DNA of 64,000 nt from JBCCAG01 sp050331115 (GCA_050331115.1 JBHJHD010000010.1:1-64000); one strand, 5' to 3'; shown: positions 51,995 through 61,599, numbered from the stretch's first letter. Numbers and translations: made by a program. Notes: generated by a model from the letters alone, not told the origin.

Positions 51995-53447
51995 GCTCAA
52001 GTAAAGGCAGCGAGACGGTAAAGGTACTCCCCTGGTTGGGCTGTGACGCAACGCTGATGCGGCCGCCCATGCCGTCAATCAGCGTCTTTGCTAGGGATAG
52101 GCCTAGGCCTGAGCCCCCCGTCGCCCGGCTCCGCGCCGCATCTACGCGGTAGCAGCGGTCAAAGATTCGGGGCTGATCCGCTAGCGGAATACCGATACCG
52201 CAATCGCACACCTGGATAATAACATTGTTGCCTGAGCGAGCGACGCGCAGAACCACCGGCTGATCGGAACTTGAGTAGCGTAGCGCATTGTCAAGCAGCT
52301 TCACCAGCACCTGACGCAGCTTCTCAGAATCGACCCTAACTAACATCCGCGGGTCAGTCTGCTCAAAATCAGCAGCATCGACCACAATTTCACGGCGGCT
52401 AGAGGCTTCTATCTTTTGAGCAACCTCACGAACCAGCGCGATGACGCAGACGTCGCTAGCGCTATATTGAACGCTGCCGCTGTCCGCGCGGGCCAAGTTG
52501 AGCAGGTCTTCCAAGATGGCAATTGAGCCTTCAACCTCTGAGAGCGCCGTTCCTAAGGCCTCTCGCTGCGGCGGCTTTAGATTTTTCCCGCGACGCTGGA
52601 GGCTTTGCAGGTAGCCGTAGCTAATGGCCAGCGGCGTGCGCAGCTCGTGGGAAATGTCGTGGGTAAACTGTCGCTGCTGATCGAGCGCCGCAGCGAGCCG
52701 CGCCAGCATGTCCTCGCAGGTTTGGACCAGCTCGCTAACTTCGGTGGGCGCATTTTCCAGCTTCATGCGCACGTGCCCCAGTTCCTCTAGCTTCAGGTGG
52801 GCCGTAATCTGGCTCATTTGCCGTAGGGGGGACAGCGATCGCCTCACATAGAGGGCTACCGCCGCGACAAGTCCCAACAGCGCCAAGCCGGTAGCTATCC
52901 CCAGGCTGCGCACCAGCGCCCTGAGCCGCGCCATATCTTCGGTAATATCGAGAAAGACGTAGAGCCCATAGGGGCTAGGCTCGCTAGTTTTCAGTGGTCC
53001 GGTGCAGACGAGGTAGTCTCTGCCGTCTAGGCCAATGATGCTGGTCTTAATCTTCGCGGGGGGCTTAGCGCCCGTGTCCATCTGAGTCATCAGATAGTCC
53101 ACTATCCACTTGTTCTGGGCAATCTGATCAGACCGCGTTACTATCTCACTGTCCAGGGCTACGAGCACCGTCATCTCGGAAAACGACCGTAAATCGCTCA
53201 CCTTTTGAATCGCTTCATCAAAGGGCATCGCAGCCTGATAGCGCTGGATGTCTTGAGGAATTTGCTGGACGACGCTCGTTACCTGGCGAATGTGGCGACC
53301 AACCAGAATTTGTCTGGTTTGCCAGCTCATCCACACCGACATACAGCCAATGCTGAGAGTGGCCAGTAGCGCAACGCCTAGGCTAAGGCGCGTCTGTAAG
53401 GAAGACCAGTCAATCCAGTGGTGAGAACGCCGCGATCGCTGGAGCAT
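51963..53447 (-). CDS. Sensor histidine kinase
   Basis: 494-residue membrane kinase, partner of the response regulator just downstream. Layout: TM1 near residues 20-40, periplasmic sensor (~45-175), TM2 near 185-205, HAMP-like linker with YVRRSLSPLRQMSQI, dimerisation helix with the phospho-acceptor in THDISHELRTPL, and HATPase with N box LLDNALRYSSS, G1 DCGIGI, F DRCYRV and G2 GSGLGLSLAK. All key residues are intact, in contrast to the DICT kinase at 48.6-50.2 kb. The stimulus is unknown. ATG at 53447. Confidence 0.92.
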   Translation of the reverse strand: MLQRSRRSHHWIDWSSLQTRLSLGVALLATLSIGCMSVWMSWQTRQILVGRHIRQVTSVVQQIPQDIQRYQAAMPFDEAIQKVSDLRSFSEMTVLVALDSEIVTRSDQIAQNKWIVDYLMTQMDTGAKPPAKIKTSIIGLDGRDYLVCTGPLKTSEPSPYGLYVFLDITEDMARLRALVRSLGIATGLALLGLVAAVALYVRRSLSPLRQMSQITAHLKLEELGHVRMKLENAPTEVSELVQTCEDMLARLAAALDQQRQFTHDISHELRTPLAISYGYLQSLQRRGKNLKPPQREALGTALSEVEGSIAILEDLLNLARADSGSVQYSASDVCVIALVREVAQKIEASSRREIVVDAADFEQTDPRMLVRVDSEKLRQVLVKLLDNALRYSSSDQPVVLRVARSGNNVIIQVCDCGIGIPLADQPRIFDRCYRVDAARSRATGGSGLGLSLAKTLIDGMGGRISVASQPNQGSTFTVSLPLLEHVHETPHRSR

Positions 53448-53844
53448 AGATTACCGTAATTCGACAGACTGACCATCCAAGCACTACCAGCTTATAAAAC
53501 AGGGCACAATATAAATGAGTTATCCCTGAACGGTACGTTAATTCTGGTAAATTTCCAGCGTGGCTCTTTCGCTTTCTGTTAGCTTACCTTTACTCACAGC
53601 GGCTAGGCCTTACTTGAGCGAAGGTAAATCTAGCGCATTGAGGTTCAGCTGCGATAAATCCTGGCGGCCATTGCGGATAGGGTAGCAGTCGTTCTGTAAT
53701 AGGGGAAGACGCCTTACCCAAATCTAATCGAGTTTATTTGTCCTTAAAGAATCTAGAAAGAATCCGGACAAGTTAGGCTTACGGTCCCCGTAGCGCTAGG
53801 GTTGGAATAGGTATGGTGTCGTGATGTACTGAGAGACGTGCTAG
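53448..53844. other. Divergent intergenic region
   Basis: 397 bp between the histidine kinase and the secretion operon. AT-rich promoter-like sequence lies near the kinase start; no gene or notable repeat was seen. Confidence 0.4.
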
Positions 53845-54603
53845 ATGGCCGAGGTTTTAAAGATTGGAAGCCGCTCAGTTAGCGCTGACGAAATCCTGCC
53901 GCTGATGGCGGGATATCAAATGCTGCCGAAATTTATTCAAGAGCTGGTAATTGATGATGCGATCGCAGACATCAGCTGCACAGAAGAAGAAAAGCAGCAG
54001 GCGCGGCAGGCGTTCTATGCCCAAAACAAGATAGCTGACGAGGCCACCCGACAAGGCTGGCTCGCTGCTTACGGCATGACGGTTGAGCAGCTCGACGCGC
54101 TAGCGCTGCGGGAGCTCAAAATTGAGACCTTTAAGCAGCAGACCTGGGCCCCGAAGCTAGAGTCTTATTTCCTAGAGCGCAAGGGCAAGCTAGACAAAGT
54201 TATCTATTCGCTGATTCGCACTAAAGATATCGGCATTGCCCAGGAGATCTATTTCCGCATTCTCGAGGGTGAGCAGCCGTTCTCTGAGCTAGCAAACAAA
54301 TACTCCCAAGGCCCTGAGGCACAGACCGATGGTTTAATTGGCCCCGTGGAGCTGAGCGTTCCCCATCCGACTCTGGCTAAAATGCTCTCCGTCAGTCAGC
54401 CCGGCCAGCTTTGCCCTCCGACCCGCGTGGGTGAGTGGGTGGTGATTGTGCGGTTAGAGCGATTTGTGCCCGCCCAGCTCGACGACCCTATGCGGCAGAG
54501 GATGCTGAACGAGTGCTTCCAGACGTGGCTGCAAAAAGAAACGCGGGAGCAGGCAAACGAATCCTTGGGAACGCCCGTCGCACCGGTGTCGTCCCAAACC
54601 TAA
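53845..54603 (+). CDS. Parvulin-like (SurA/PpiC-type) peptidyl-prolyl isomerase
   Basis: 252 residues, predicted to assist folding of exported clients. N-terminal helical chaperone part (EILPLMAGYQMLPKFIQELVIDD, EEEKQQARQAFYAQN) followed by a rotamase domain (~130-225: YSLIRTKDIGIAQEIYFRI, PFSELANKYSQGPEAQTDGLIGPVELSVPHPTL, GEWVVIVRLE). There is no signal peptide, so it acts in the cytoplasm or at the membrane. It is encoded upstream of the ABC exporter and HlyD genes; in cyanobacteria such PPIases often accompany HlyB/HlyD pairs, from what I recall. Start ATG at 53845. Confidence 0.88.
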   Translation: MAEVLKIGSRSVSADEILPLMAGYQMLPKFIQELVIDDAIADISCTEEEKQQARQAFYAQNKIADEATRQGWLAAYGMTVEQLDALALRELKIETFKQQTWAPKLESYFLERKGKLDKVIYSLIRTKDIGIAQEIYFRILEGEQPFSELANKYSQGPEAQTDGLIGPVELSVPHPTLAKMLSVSQPGQLCPPTRVGEWVVIVRLERFVPAQLDDPMRQRMLNECFQTWLQKETREQANESLGTPVAPVSSQT

Positions 54604-54937
54604 TATGTCCCCAATTAAGCCACGCCCCAAACAAACCGCGTCCTAAACTGGACATTAGCAAATCGATGCGCTCGATCGCCCTACAGCTTATCTCCCGTAG
54701 CTTATAGCCCATGCCTCATGCGCTGATTGACCTATGGGATACGGCAGTGCACTCACGTTATACAGGATCGCGTTCCTAAAGAGTCACGTTACACAGCCAT
54801 AACTCAGCAAATGCTTAGCGCCCGTTTAGCTGACCACGGATTATCTGAGCTATTCTGAATCTGTTTCGGTATCTGTTTTTCTATCCTATGTCCTTGGTTT
54901 ATACGCTCACCCATGCGGCTGCTCTATTAATATCGCT
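54604..54937. other. Gap within the secretion locus
   Basis: 334 bp between the isomerase and the ABC exporter. It is long enough to hold a separate promoter. No gene, hairpin with T-run or clear repeat was found. Confidence 0.4.
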
Positions 54938-57900
54938 ATGACTTATACCAAAAGCACAATTCAAGGCTTCTTAGAGAGCATTCCTCCATTCAATCAGCTG
55001 CAGCAGCCTACCCTAAAGCGGCTGTCGTCGCAGCTAAAGCTGCTGCGCTACCGCATGGGACAGGCCATTCTCGTGCGGGACAAGATGCCCGCCAATATTA
55101 CGATTATTTATGAAGGGCAGGCCCGGCTTTTGGCCTACGACCCACGAACCGAGAAGCCCCAAACGCTTCAGCTGCTGCAGCCGGGCGCTGTACTGGGCTG
55201 GGTGGGCCTGGTGCGCGGCGTACCCAGCGAGACGGCGATCGCCTCCACGGAAACCATCTGCCTAACCATGCCCGCCCTCGACTTCTTGGCCGTCCTAGAG
55301 GGGGAGTCGGTCCTAGCGAAGAATTTCCGTGAGCGAGTGTCGCTCTTAGAAGCGTTCGACCTGCTGGGGGCGGAAATTCACCGCCGCGCTATCGGCGAAG
55401 CCGACCTTAAACAAGTCGCCACAGCGGGCGAAGCTGAGGCGGTGGTGGAAAATGTGCCCTCGGGTGAGGTCTCCCTCAACCGCCTCGACACCAACCGCAT
55501 TTGGTTTGTCAGCGGCGGCGGGGCGATCGCCAATCACGCGGTGGGCACCCGACTGCCGGTTGACCCCAACAGCAACGCTTCTATAACGGTTACCGGGTCT
55601 TACCCCGCTCGGCTCGTGGGCTTTCCCAGCTCTATCCTGCGGGCCCAGGCGCTATCAGCCTCGCAGCAGGGCGACTTAGACGGGGCGATCGCGCCCGTAG
55701 ACGCCCCCGAAGGCTTAGAAGACGATCTTCCCTATGCCCCCGAGCGCCCGGAAGCGCTGGAAGCGCCGATATTCAAAGAAGAGAGCAACCGCAAGAAAGG
55801 CCCTGGCGACTATCCCTTTGTCTCCGGTCGGGGCGAGATCGACAGCGCTATGGCCTGCTTCCAGATGCTGGCCAAGCATTTGAACCTGCCGTTTCGACGG
55901 GACGTGGTGCGCCGCGTGCTCAACGAGCAGGTCGAGCGTATGGGCGGTCTGTCCCTAGAGCTGTGCGGCGCCATCACCGAGATGATGGGCGTGCAGGCGC
56001 AGCTGATCTCAGTCCCGGCCAGCGCCCTGGGTCGCCTAGAGGCTCCGGTACTCACGAAGTGGCAGGGCAACTTGGTTTTGATGTACGACATCAACCCCCA
56101 AGAGGCGATCGTCGCCCTGCCCGAGACCGGCGTCCTGCGCCGTCCCATCGAAGACATGGCCCGCACCTGGGGGGAAGAGGGGGAAGACGGCAGCCGCAAG
56201 GGGCAGGCTCTTCTGTTCCGGCTCACCAAGCAGTCGCCCCAAAAGCGCTTCGGGCTGAGCTGGTTTTTGCCCTCTTTGATTAAGTACAAGCGAGTGCTCA
56301 TCGAGGTGTTTGTGGCCTCGTTCTTTGTGCAGCTTTTTGCCCTGGCCAATCCCCTGATGATTCAGGTGATTATCGACCGAGTGATTGTGCAGAACAGCTC
56401 CGATACCCTGCAGGTGTTGGGCATCTTCCTACTGGTGATTGCGGTATTTGAAGCGGTGCTCACCAGCTTGCGGACCTACCTGTTCGTGGACACCACCAAC
56501 CGCATCGACCTGGCCCTGGGCTCAGAAATCATCGACCACCTGCTGCGGCTGCCCTTGCGCTACTTCGAGCGCCGTCCGGTGGGCGAGCTCTCCACCCGCA
56601 TCAACGAGCTAGAAAATATCCGCCAGTTCCTCACCGGCACGGCCCTGACGGTGGTGCTCGACGCTATCTTCTCGGTGCTTTACATCGCCGTGATGTTTAT
56701 CTACAGCTGGCTCTTGACCCTGGTGTCTTTGTCAACGGTGCCGCTGTTTGTAGGCTTAGCGGTCATTGCCTCCCCCGCCATCCGCCGTCAGCTGCGCCTC
56801 AAGGCGGAGCGCAACGCTGAAACCCAGTCCTACCTGGTGGAGGTGATGAGCGGTATCCAGACCGTCAAGGCGCAAAATATGGAGCTGCGAGCCCGGTGGC
56901 AGTGGCAGCAGCGCTACGCCCGCTACGTCAGCGCTGGCTTTAAGACCGTCTTGTTTTCAACCGCGGCCAGCTCTACCAGCGGCTTTTTCACTAAGCTGTC
57001 GGGTCTGCTGGTGCTCTGGGTGGGGGCGGCCTTGGTGCTCAGCGGCGACCTCACCCTAGGTCAGCTGATCGCGTTCCGCATCATCTCGGGCTACGTCACC
57101 ACGCCGCTGCTGCGGCTGGCGCAGCTCTGGCAAAACTTCCAGGAGACAGCCCTGTCGATTGAGCGCCTGAGCGATATTGTAGACGCCACGCCGGAGGCAG
57201 ATGAAACCGAGCGCCAAAACATTCCCCTGCCTCCCATCACTGGCAACGTCAAGTACGAGAACGTCTCTTTCCGCTTTAAGGAAAGCGGCCCCATGGTGCT
57301 CAATAACGTCAACGTCGAGTTTGAGCCCGGTGGATTTATCGGCATCGTGGGCCAGAGCGGTTCTGGAAAGAGCACGATGACCAAGCTGCTGCCGCGTCTA
57401 TACGAGTTAGAAAATGGCCGCATTCTCGTAGACGGCTACGACATCGGGAAGGTAGAGCTTTACTCCCTGCGTCAGCAGATCGGCATCGTGCCGCAGGAAA
57501 GCCTGCTGTTTGAGGGCAGCATTCAGGAGAACATCGCCCTCACCATGCCAGATGCTTCTTCAGAAGCCATCATCGATGCGGCAAAAGTAGCTGCGGCCCA
57601 TGACTTCATCATGGAGCTATCCAATGGCTACAACACGCGAGTGGGTGAGCGGGGCGCGTCGCTCTCCGGTGGTCAGCGTCAGCGGATTGCGATCGCCCGT
57701 ACCGTACTGGCTAACCCCCGGATGTTGATTATGGACGAATCGACCAGCGCCTTGGACTACGACACCGAGCGCCGCGTCTGTCTCAACCTAGCCGAAGCCT
57801 TCCAGGGTCGCACCGTGTTTTTTATCACCCACCGGCTCAGCACGATTCGCAACGCCGACACGATCCTCATGATGGACAAAGGCTCGATCGTGGAGACCGG

Positions 57901-57973
57901 CACCCACCCCGAGCTGATGGCCCTGCAGGGACGCTACTACTGTCTATATCAGCAGCAAGAGGCTCAACTGTGA
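54938..57973 (+). CDS. Type I secretion ABC transporter with cNMP-like and degenerate C39-like domains
   Basis: 1011-residue HlyB/HetC-like exporter subunit. Domains: ~1-125 cyclic-nucleotide-binding fold (ITIIYEGQARLLAYDPRTEK, GAVLGWVGLVRG; the cAMP-binding Arg is absent); ~125-285 variable linker; ~295-420 C39-peptidase-like domain (RGEIDSAMACFQMLAKHL, RMGGLSLELCGAITEMM) in which the catalytic Cys position is Ser and the His motif is lost, so it should bind rather than cleave substrates, as in HlyB; ~445-720 six-helix TM domain; ~760-1005 ABC ATPase with Walker A IVGQSGSGKST, Q-loop IVPQES, signature LSGGQRQRIAIA and Walker B LIMDEST. It is followed 95 bp later by hlyD. Confidence 0.93.
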   Translation: MTYTKSTIQGFLESIPPFNQLQQPTLKRLSSQLKLLRYRMGQAILVRDKMPANITIIYEGQARLLAYDPRTEKPQTLQLLQPGAVLGWVGLVRGVPSETAIASTETICLTMPALDFLAVLEGESVLAKNFRERVSLLEAFDLLGAEIHRRAIGEADLKQVATAGEAEAVVENVPSGEVSLNRLDTNRIWFVSGGGAIANHAVGTRLPVDPNSNASITVTGSYPARLVGFPSSILRAQALSASQQGDLDGAIAPVDAPEGLEDDLPYAPERPEALEAPIFKEESNRKKGPGDYPFVSGRGEIDSAMACFQMLAKHLNLPFRRDVVRRVLNEQVERMGGLSLELCGAITEMMGVQAQLISVPASALGRLEAPVLTKWQGNLVLMYDINPQEAIVALPETGVLRRPIEDMARTWGEEGEDGSRKGQALLFRLTKQSPQKRFGLSWFLPSLIKYKRVLIEVFVASFFVQLFALANPLMIQVIIDRVIVQNSSDTLQVLGIFLLVIAVFEAVLTSLRTYLFVDTTNRIDLALGSEIIDHLLRLPLRYFERRPVGELSTRINELENIRQFLTGTALTVVLDAIFSVLYIAVMFIYSWLLTLVSLSTVPLFVGLAVIASPAIRRQLRLKAERNAETQSYLVEVMSGIQTVKAQNMELRARWQWQQRYARYVSAGFKTVLFSTAASSTSGFFTKLSGLLVLWVGAALVLSGDLTLGQLIAFRIISGYVTTPLLRLAQLWQNFQETALSIERLSDIVDATPEADETERQNIPLPPITGNVKYENVSFRFKESGPMVLNNVNVEFEPGGFIGIVGQSGSGKSTMTKLLPRLYELENGRILVDGYDIGKVELYSLRQQIGIVPQESLLFEGSIQENIALTMPDASSEAIIDAAKVAAAHDFIMELSNGYNTRVGERGASLSGGQRQRIAIARTVLANPRMLIMDESTSALDYDTERRVCLNLAEAFQGRTVFFITHRLSTIRNADTILMMDKGSIVETGTHPELMALQGRYYCLYQQQEAQL

Positions 57974-58068
57974 CGCTGACAAGCCTTGCTTAGACCGCGC
58001 CCCACCGGCATAAATCTCCGGCGCGTCCAAACGACTCCCCTGCTCACACCTACTGACATTAACCCGCC

Positions 58069-59676
58069 ATGCAAACTCGCCCAAATCCCAGCTCAGACAA
58101 TTCTCGACCGGGCATGAGCAACGGTCAAAACGGTACCTCACCGACCGCCGCGCTTTCGTCGAACCAAGCCTCAGGGGTTGTACCCCAGCAGGCGTCGATT
58201 GCTCAAGCCAACAAAAGCAAACCGGCTCGCGTCGAAGCATTCGATCAGCCTATTGTGCTCAAGCAGACGCCCCTCTGGTCGAGGGCCATCCTCTGGGGCA
58301 TTGTGGGCGTGGTCACCTTCGGGTTTACCTGGGCCTGCTTAGCCAAGGTGGAAGAGGCCGTACCCGCAACCGGGGAGCTCAAGCCCCAGGGCGCTGTACA
58401 GGAGCTGCAGCCTCCGGTATCGGGGAAAGTCATTGAGGTCTTGGTAGAAGACGGCGATCGCGTCAGCCAGGGTGATCTGCTGGTAAAGCTAGACCCGTCT
58501 GCAGCGGAGTCCGAGCTTGCCTCTCTTGGCCAGGTGCAAAATTCCCTAATCGCTGAGAATCAGTTTTATCGCTCGCAGCTCAGCGGCGCAGCGCTGCCGT
58601 CCTCGGCGCAGCTCAGCCAGCTCGAAATTCCGCCAGAGGTGCTTGCCCTCACCTCCAGCCGCCTCGCTATAGTCGAAGAAAACCAGCTCTATGCCTCTCT
58701 GCTCAGCGGCGGTGGGGCGATCGCTAGCCTAGACCCGTTGGAGCGTATTCGGCTTAACGAATTGCGCAATGAAGCCGTCTCGCGGATTGGAGCCGCGGAG
58801 CTAGAGATCGAACAGCTTCGGCGGCAGCTCAACCAGACCCGTCAGCAAATTGCCACAGCCCAAGAGACCTTCAACATCGAGCAGGGCATCCTGGAGCAGA
58901 TTGCGCCGCTAGTGGAAGAAGGCGCTTTAGCCGACATTCAGCTACAGCAGCAGCGGGTTGAGATGCTCAACCGTCAAGCTGAGCTAGACCGACTGATTCA
59001 AGAAGAGCGGGTGCTTGGCGCTTCCATTGCTCAGGCTGAGCAGCAGCGCAACAACACGGTGTCTGCGTCCCGCAGCGATGTCTTGAACCGCATGGCGGAA
59101 AACGATAAGCGCCTAGCCGAGATCGACAGCGAGCTGAATAAGCGCATCGTCGAGAACGACAAACGAATCACCGAGATTAAAGGGCAGCTCCAGCAGACCG
59201 AACTGCAGCGCAACTATGGCGAGCTGCGGGCCCCTATCGACGGCATTGTATTCGATCTTCAGGCCCAGGATGACGGCTTCATCACCGCAAACCCCAACGA
59301 TCCGGTGCTCAAGGTTGTTCCGGCCGATGCGCTCGTGGCCGAGATCTTCATTACAAATCAAGACATCGGCTTCGTTAATGTGGGGATGCCGGTAGACGTA
59401 CGCATTGACACCTTCCCGTTCAGCGAATTTGGCGACGTTGAAGGAGAGCTTGTCTCCATCGGCGCAGATGCACTGCCCCCGACTGAGATGAGACAGTTTT
59501 ATGCTTTCCCCGCAAAGGTCAATATCGATCAGCAGTACGTAAGCATCAACGGTAACCCGATTGAGCTTCAGTCTGGAATGTCAATCACCGCCAACATTAA
59601 GACGCGTAAGCGCCGCGTGATTACCCTGTTCACAGATCTATTCGTCAAGAAGATCGAGGCTCTGAAGACGCGATAG
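58069..59676 (+). CDS. HlyD-family membrane fusion protein of type I secretion
   Basis: 535-residue periplasmic adaptor linking the ABC exporter to an outer-membrane TolC-like channel (not encoded here). Seen: ~60-residue cytoplasmic N-terminus, one TM helix (ILWGIVGVVTFGFTWACLA), biotinyl-lipoyl half motif (LQPPVSGKVIEVLVEDGDRVSQGDLLVKLDP), a long antiparallel coiled coil (~200-385: LRRQLNQTRQQIATAQETF, QQQRVEMLNRQAELD), the second lipoyl half (LRAPIDGIVFDLQAQDDG) and the C-terminal beta-barrel DALVAEIFITNQDIGFVNVGMPVDVRID. Start ATG at 58069. A strong terminator follows. Confidence 0.95.
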   Translation: MQTRPNPSSDNSRPGMSNGQNGTSPTAALSSNQASGVVPQQASIAQANKSKPARVEAFDQPIVLKQTPLWSRAILWGIVGVVTFGFTWACLAKVEEAVPATGELKPQGAVQELQPPVSGKVIEVLVEDGDRVSQGDLLVKLDPSAAESELASLGQVQNSLIAENQFYRSQLSGAALPSSAQLSQLEIPPEVLALTSSRLAIVEENQLYASLLSGGGAIASLDPLERIRLNELRNEAVSRIGAAELEIEQLRRQLNQTRQQIATAQETFNIEQGILEQIAPLVEEGALADIQLQQQRVEMLNRQAELDRLIQEERVLGASIAQAEQQRNNTVSASRSDVLNRMAENDKRLAEIDSELNKRIVENDKRITEIKGQLQQTELQRNYGELRAPIDGIVFDLQAQDDGFITANPNDPVLKVVPADALVAEIFITNQDIGFVNVGMPVDVRIDTFPFSEFGDVEGELVSIGADALPPTEMRQFYAFPAKVNIDQQYVSINGNPIELQSGMSITANIKTRKRRVITLFTDLFVKKIEALKTR

Positions 59677-59710
59677 GACCAGGCTTCGCTAAGACTATTA
59701 GATTTAAAGC

Positions 59711-59747
59711 GGGTCAGCTCCTAATCCACAGAGCTGACCCATTTTTT
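59711..59747 (+). terminator. Rho-independent terminator of the secretion operon
   Basis: Perfect 10-bp stem GGGTCAGCTC/GAGCTGACCC with a 10-nt loop, followed by ATTTTTTG. It is 34 bp after the hlyD stop. Confidence 0.92.
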
Positions 59748-59798
59748 GAATATTATCGCGACCGCCTAGGCACTGTCGCAATCGCCGCCAAGCAAAGC

Positions 59799-59973
59799 CT
59801 ACTTGATGGTGCGATACCGGCTGTAATGGACCTTCAGCCCCAGAATGACGGAGGTGAATATCAGCCGTGAACAGATTGGCGGTAATGACAGGAACGTTGT
59901 GAACATAAGTTCCGTAGACAAGCCACATCGGAATACCGACGCAAAGCGTGATTAGCATCGCCCAGGACACGTT
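59799..59973 (-). pseudogene. 3' fragment of a SemiSWEET/PQ-loop sugar transporter, frameshifted
   Basis: Reading from 59973 downward: NVSWAMLITLCVGIPMWLVYGTY, then VHNVPVITANLFT. After removing one G at 59866/59865 it continues LIFTSVILGLKVHYSRYRTIK-stop at 59799. This matches the second and third helices of SemiSWEET/MtN3-type proteins (typically ~85-95 residues) with the NxxT segment. The first helix and PQ-loop are absent: the 5' boundary of the homology coincides with the edge of a dispersed repeat (59974-60086). Unrepaired, the frame stays open to 59704 without resemblance to the family. Two lesions are therefore present, a 5' truncation and a +1 indel. Confidence 0.7.
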
Positions 59974-60086
59974 ATGGCTCACCCCCGGCTGTCGCCATCC
60001 CCTACGCCCTTCGGGCAGGCTTCGCCAAAAGAAAGGGGGATTAGTAGGGGGAGCCCATACGTGCAGCCACATACGGAATTGGTATA
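59974..60086. repeat. MITE-like repeat, copy 2
   Basis: It shares its first 23 bp (ATGGCTCACCCCCGGCTGTC and three more) and its last ~12 bp (CGGAATTGGTAT) with copy 1 at 39761-39848. The middle also contains a ACGCCCTTCGGGCAGGC block, an iterated cyanobacterial motif, flanked by complementary C/G runs. It abuts the truncated SemiSWEET gene. Confidence 0.75.
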
Positions 60087-60140
60087 AGTAGCTTAGAGAT
60101 TCACCTACGTCAGCAGCATTTTTGACCTAGGACACATATG

Positions 60141-60632
60141 CTAATCGACCACCTCAATTGCCTGTACAGCCACATAAGGTCTACCCACATAAACGTCAAC
60201 AACGTCGGGCTCTAGCTCAATACTGTAGGCCGCTCTAATAGTAGCCTCGTCCAATTCCTCAACTTTACCGGTGACTTCAATGTTGGTGCCGACCTCCGGT
60301 ATCTCAAGGCTAGTAATCGCAAGAGTTTCTTCGCCACGCAGCGATTCAATGTCGTAGATCGTGAAGAGATTGGGCGAGACGATTTCGGTCACCTTTGTGC
60401 TGACGGTAATCGTCTCGCCCAGTAAGTCTGCCGCGGCCGATACAATCCCGCCGCCAACCTCAACCTCTTCGGGGACATTCACCTGCTCTTTCGGCAGCGG
60501 CACTTCCGTATCTAGGCCGCTAAACGTTGAGGTACAGGCCACAAGAGGCGCAGAAAGTAAGGGCAGTGAAGCTACAAACGCAAAACCTCTTCTCACCCTA
60601 CGCTTAAAATCCACGATCGATGATGTCGACAT
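60141..60632 (-). CDS. Putative lipoprotein, function unknown
   Basis: 163 residues. The N-terminus has basic residues and a hydrophobic stretch (GFAFVASLPLLSAPLVAC) ending in a lipobox-like LVAC near residue 33, so it is probably a lipoprotein. The rest is beta-rich and OB-fold-like (LLGETITVSTKVTEIVSPNLFTIYD, then IEVTGKVEELDEATIRAAYSIELEPDV, ending VAVQAIEVVD). Its pattern resembles the fragment at 63741-63998 (YDLGLEPDQL, RPVIVADD), so the two are probably paralogues. It overlaps the upstream PRC-barrel gene by 29 bp. Confidence 0.72.
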   Translation of the reverse strand: MSTSSIVDFKRRVRRGFAFVASLPLLSAPLVACTSTFSGLDTEVPLPKEQVNVPEEVEVGGGIVSAAADLLGETITVSTKVTEIVSPNLFTIYDIESLRGEETLAITSLEIPEVGTNIEVTGKVEELDEATIRAAYSIELEPDVVDVYVGRPYVAVQAIEVVD

Positions 60633-61599
60633 CGGGCGTTCCTTGCTGCTGAACGTCTATTTCTTCCCTTCGCACCGTATCGCGCACCGTCACGACTTCT
60701 TCTATGACCTCTTTGCGTACCGTCACCTCTTGACGAACCACGGGCTCTTTACGTATCTCAACGTGATCGGCATAGATGTCGCTACGAGCGCTACTGCCGA
60801 CCTCAACCGCCTTACCCGCAACGTTAACGTGAGTTACGCCTGGCACCGATTCAATCTCGATAATAATTTTCTCTTTTTGGATCGTAACTGAGCCCTCGAC
60901 CTGCTCCGTTTCAATTCGCTTCGTGACCGTAATCTCGCCGGTCTTCAAACGACGTTTATCAGTCACGAGCCGCTCCTCATAGAGGGGGATTCGGCGGTGC
61001 GTGTCGCTCTCGGCAGAGAGGTCTGACGCTTGCCCGGAGTGATTCAATTCAACGCGCTTGTTGGGTACAGGCAGGGGGATATCGGCGGGCGCAGCGGGTG
61101 AAGCAGCAGGCTGGATGGGAAAAGATGGAGGCGACGCTTGAGAGGCCGTTGAAGTCGATGGGGTCAGCGAAGCATCGTATTTCTTAGCGCTAGGCTCTAC
61201 CGGCGTCGACGTTTGAGCTGAGGCAGATTGATCTATAGCCTGCGCTGGGTAAATTGAGCCGACCCGCGCCTCGTAGTCATCATTTGCCATCAAATCATTG
61301 CGATACTCAGGCAGGTCTTCCACCTGCGCTCTAGTCAGCCCCCTAGCATAAATGCGATCGCCATCTATGAGACCTGTACAGCAGCTAACGGGCAGCAGCA
61401 CTTTCTTACCCAAAATCCAGAATCCAGTGTCGATAACCAGGTATCGAATTTGGCCGGTGTCGTCCACTAAGATATCGTGGACGACACCAATTTGCTCGCT
61501 CTCTGCGCCGGCGTAGACTGCGGCACCCTTAATGTTGGTGCCGTCAAGATATCGATCTTTATAATCAGGAAATCGGTCACCTATTTTGTATAGCGCCAT
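60604..61599 (-). CDS. PRC-barrel and DUF2382 domain protein
   Basis: 331 residues. Residues ~1-110: PRC-barrel (YLDGTNIKGAAVYAGAESEQIG, VDDTGQIRYLVIDTGFWILGKKVLLPVS). ~115-190: low-complexity Ser/Pro/Ala linker. ~195-325: DUF2382 (RRIPLYEERLVTDKRRLKTGEITVTKRIETE, IRKEPVVRQEVTVRKEVI). These domains co-occur in stress-associated proteins of cyanobacteria and actinobacteria; the biochemical role is unknown. It is followed by the overlapping lipoprotein gene. ATG 61599 fits the paralogue at 61.7-62.7 kb. Confidence 0.88.
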   Translation of the reverse strand: MALYKIGDRFPDYKDRYLDGTNIKGAAVYAGAESEQIGVVHDILVDDTGQIRYLVIDTGFWILGKKVLLPVSCCTGLIDGDRIYARGLTRAQVEDLPEYRNDLMANDDYEARVGSIYPAQAIDQSASAQTSTPVEPSAKKYDASLTPSTSTASQASPPSFPIQPAASPAAPADIPLPVPNKRVELNHSGQASDLSAESDTHRRIPLYEERLVTDKRRLKTGEITVTKRIETEQVEGSVTIQKEKIIIEIESVPGVTHVNVAGKAVEVGSSARSDIYADHVEIRKEPVVRQEVTVRKEVIEEVVTVRDTVRREEIDVQQQGTPDVDIIDRGF

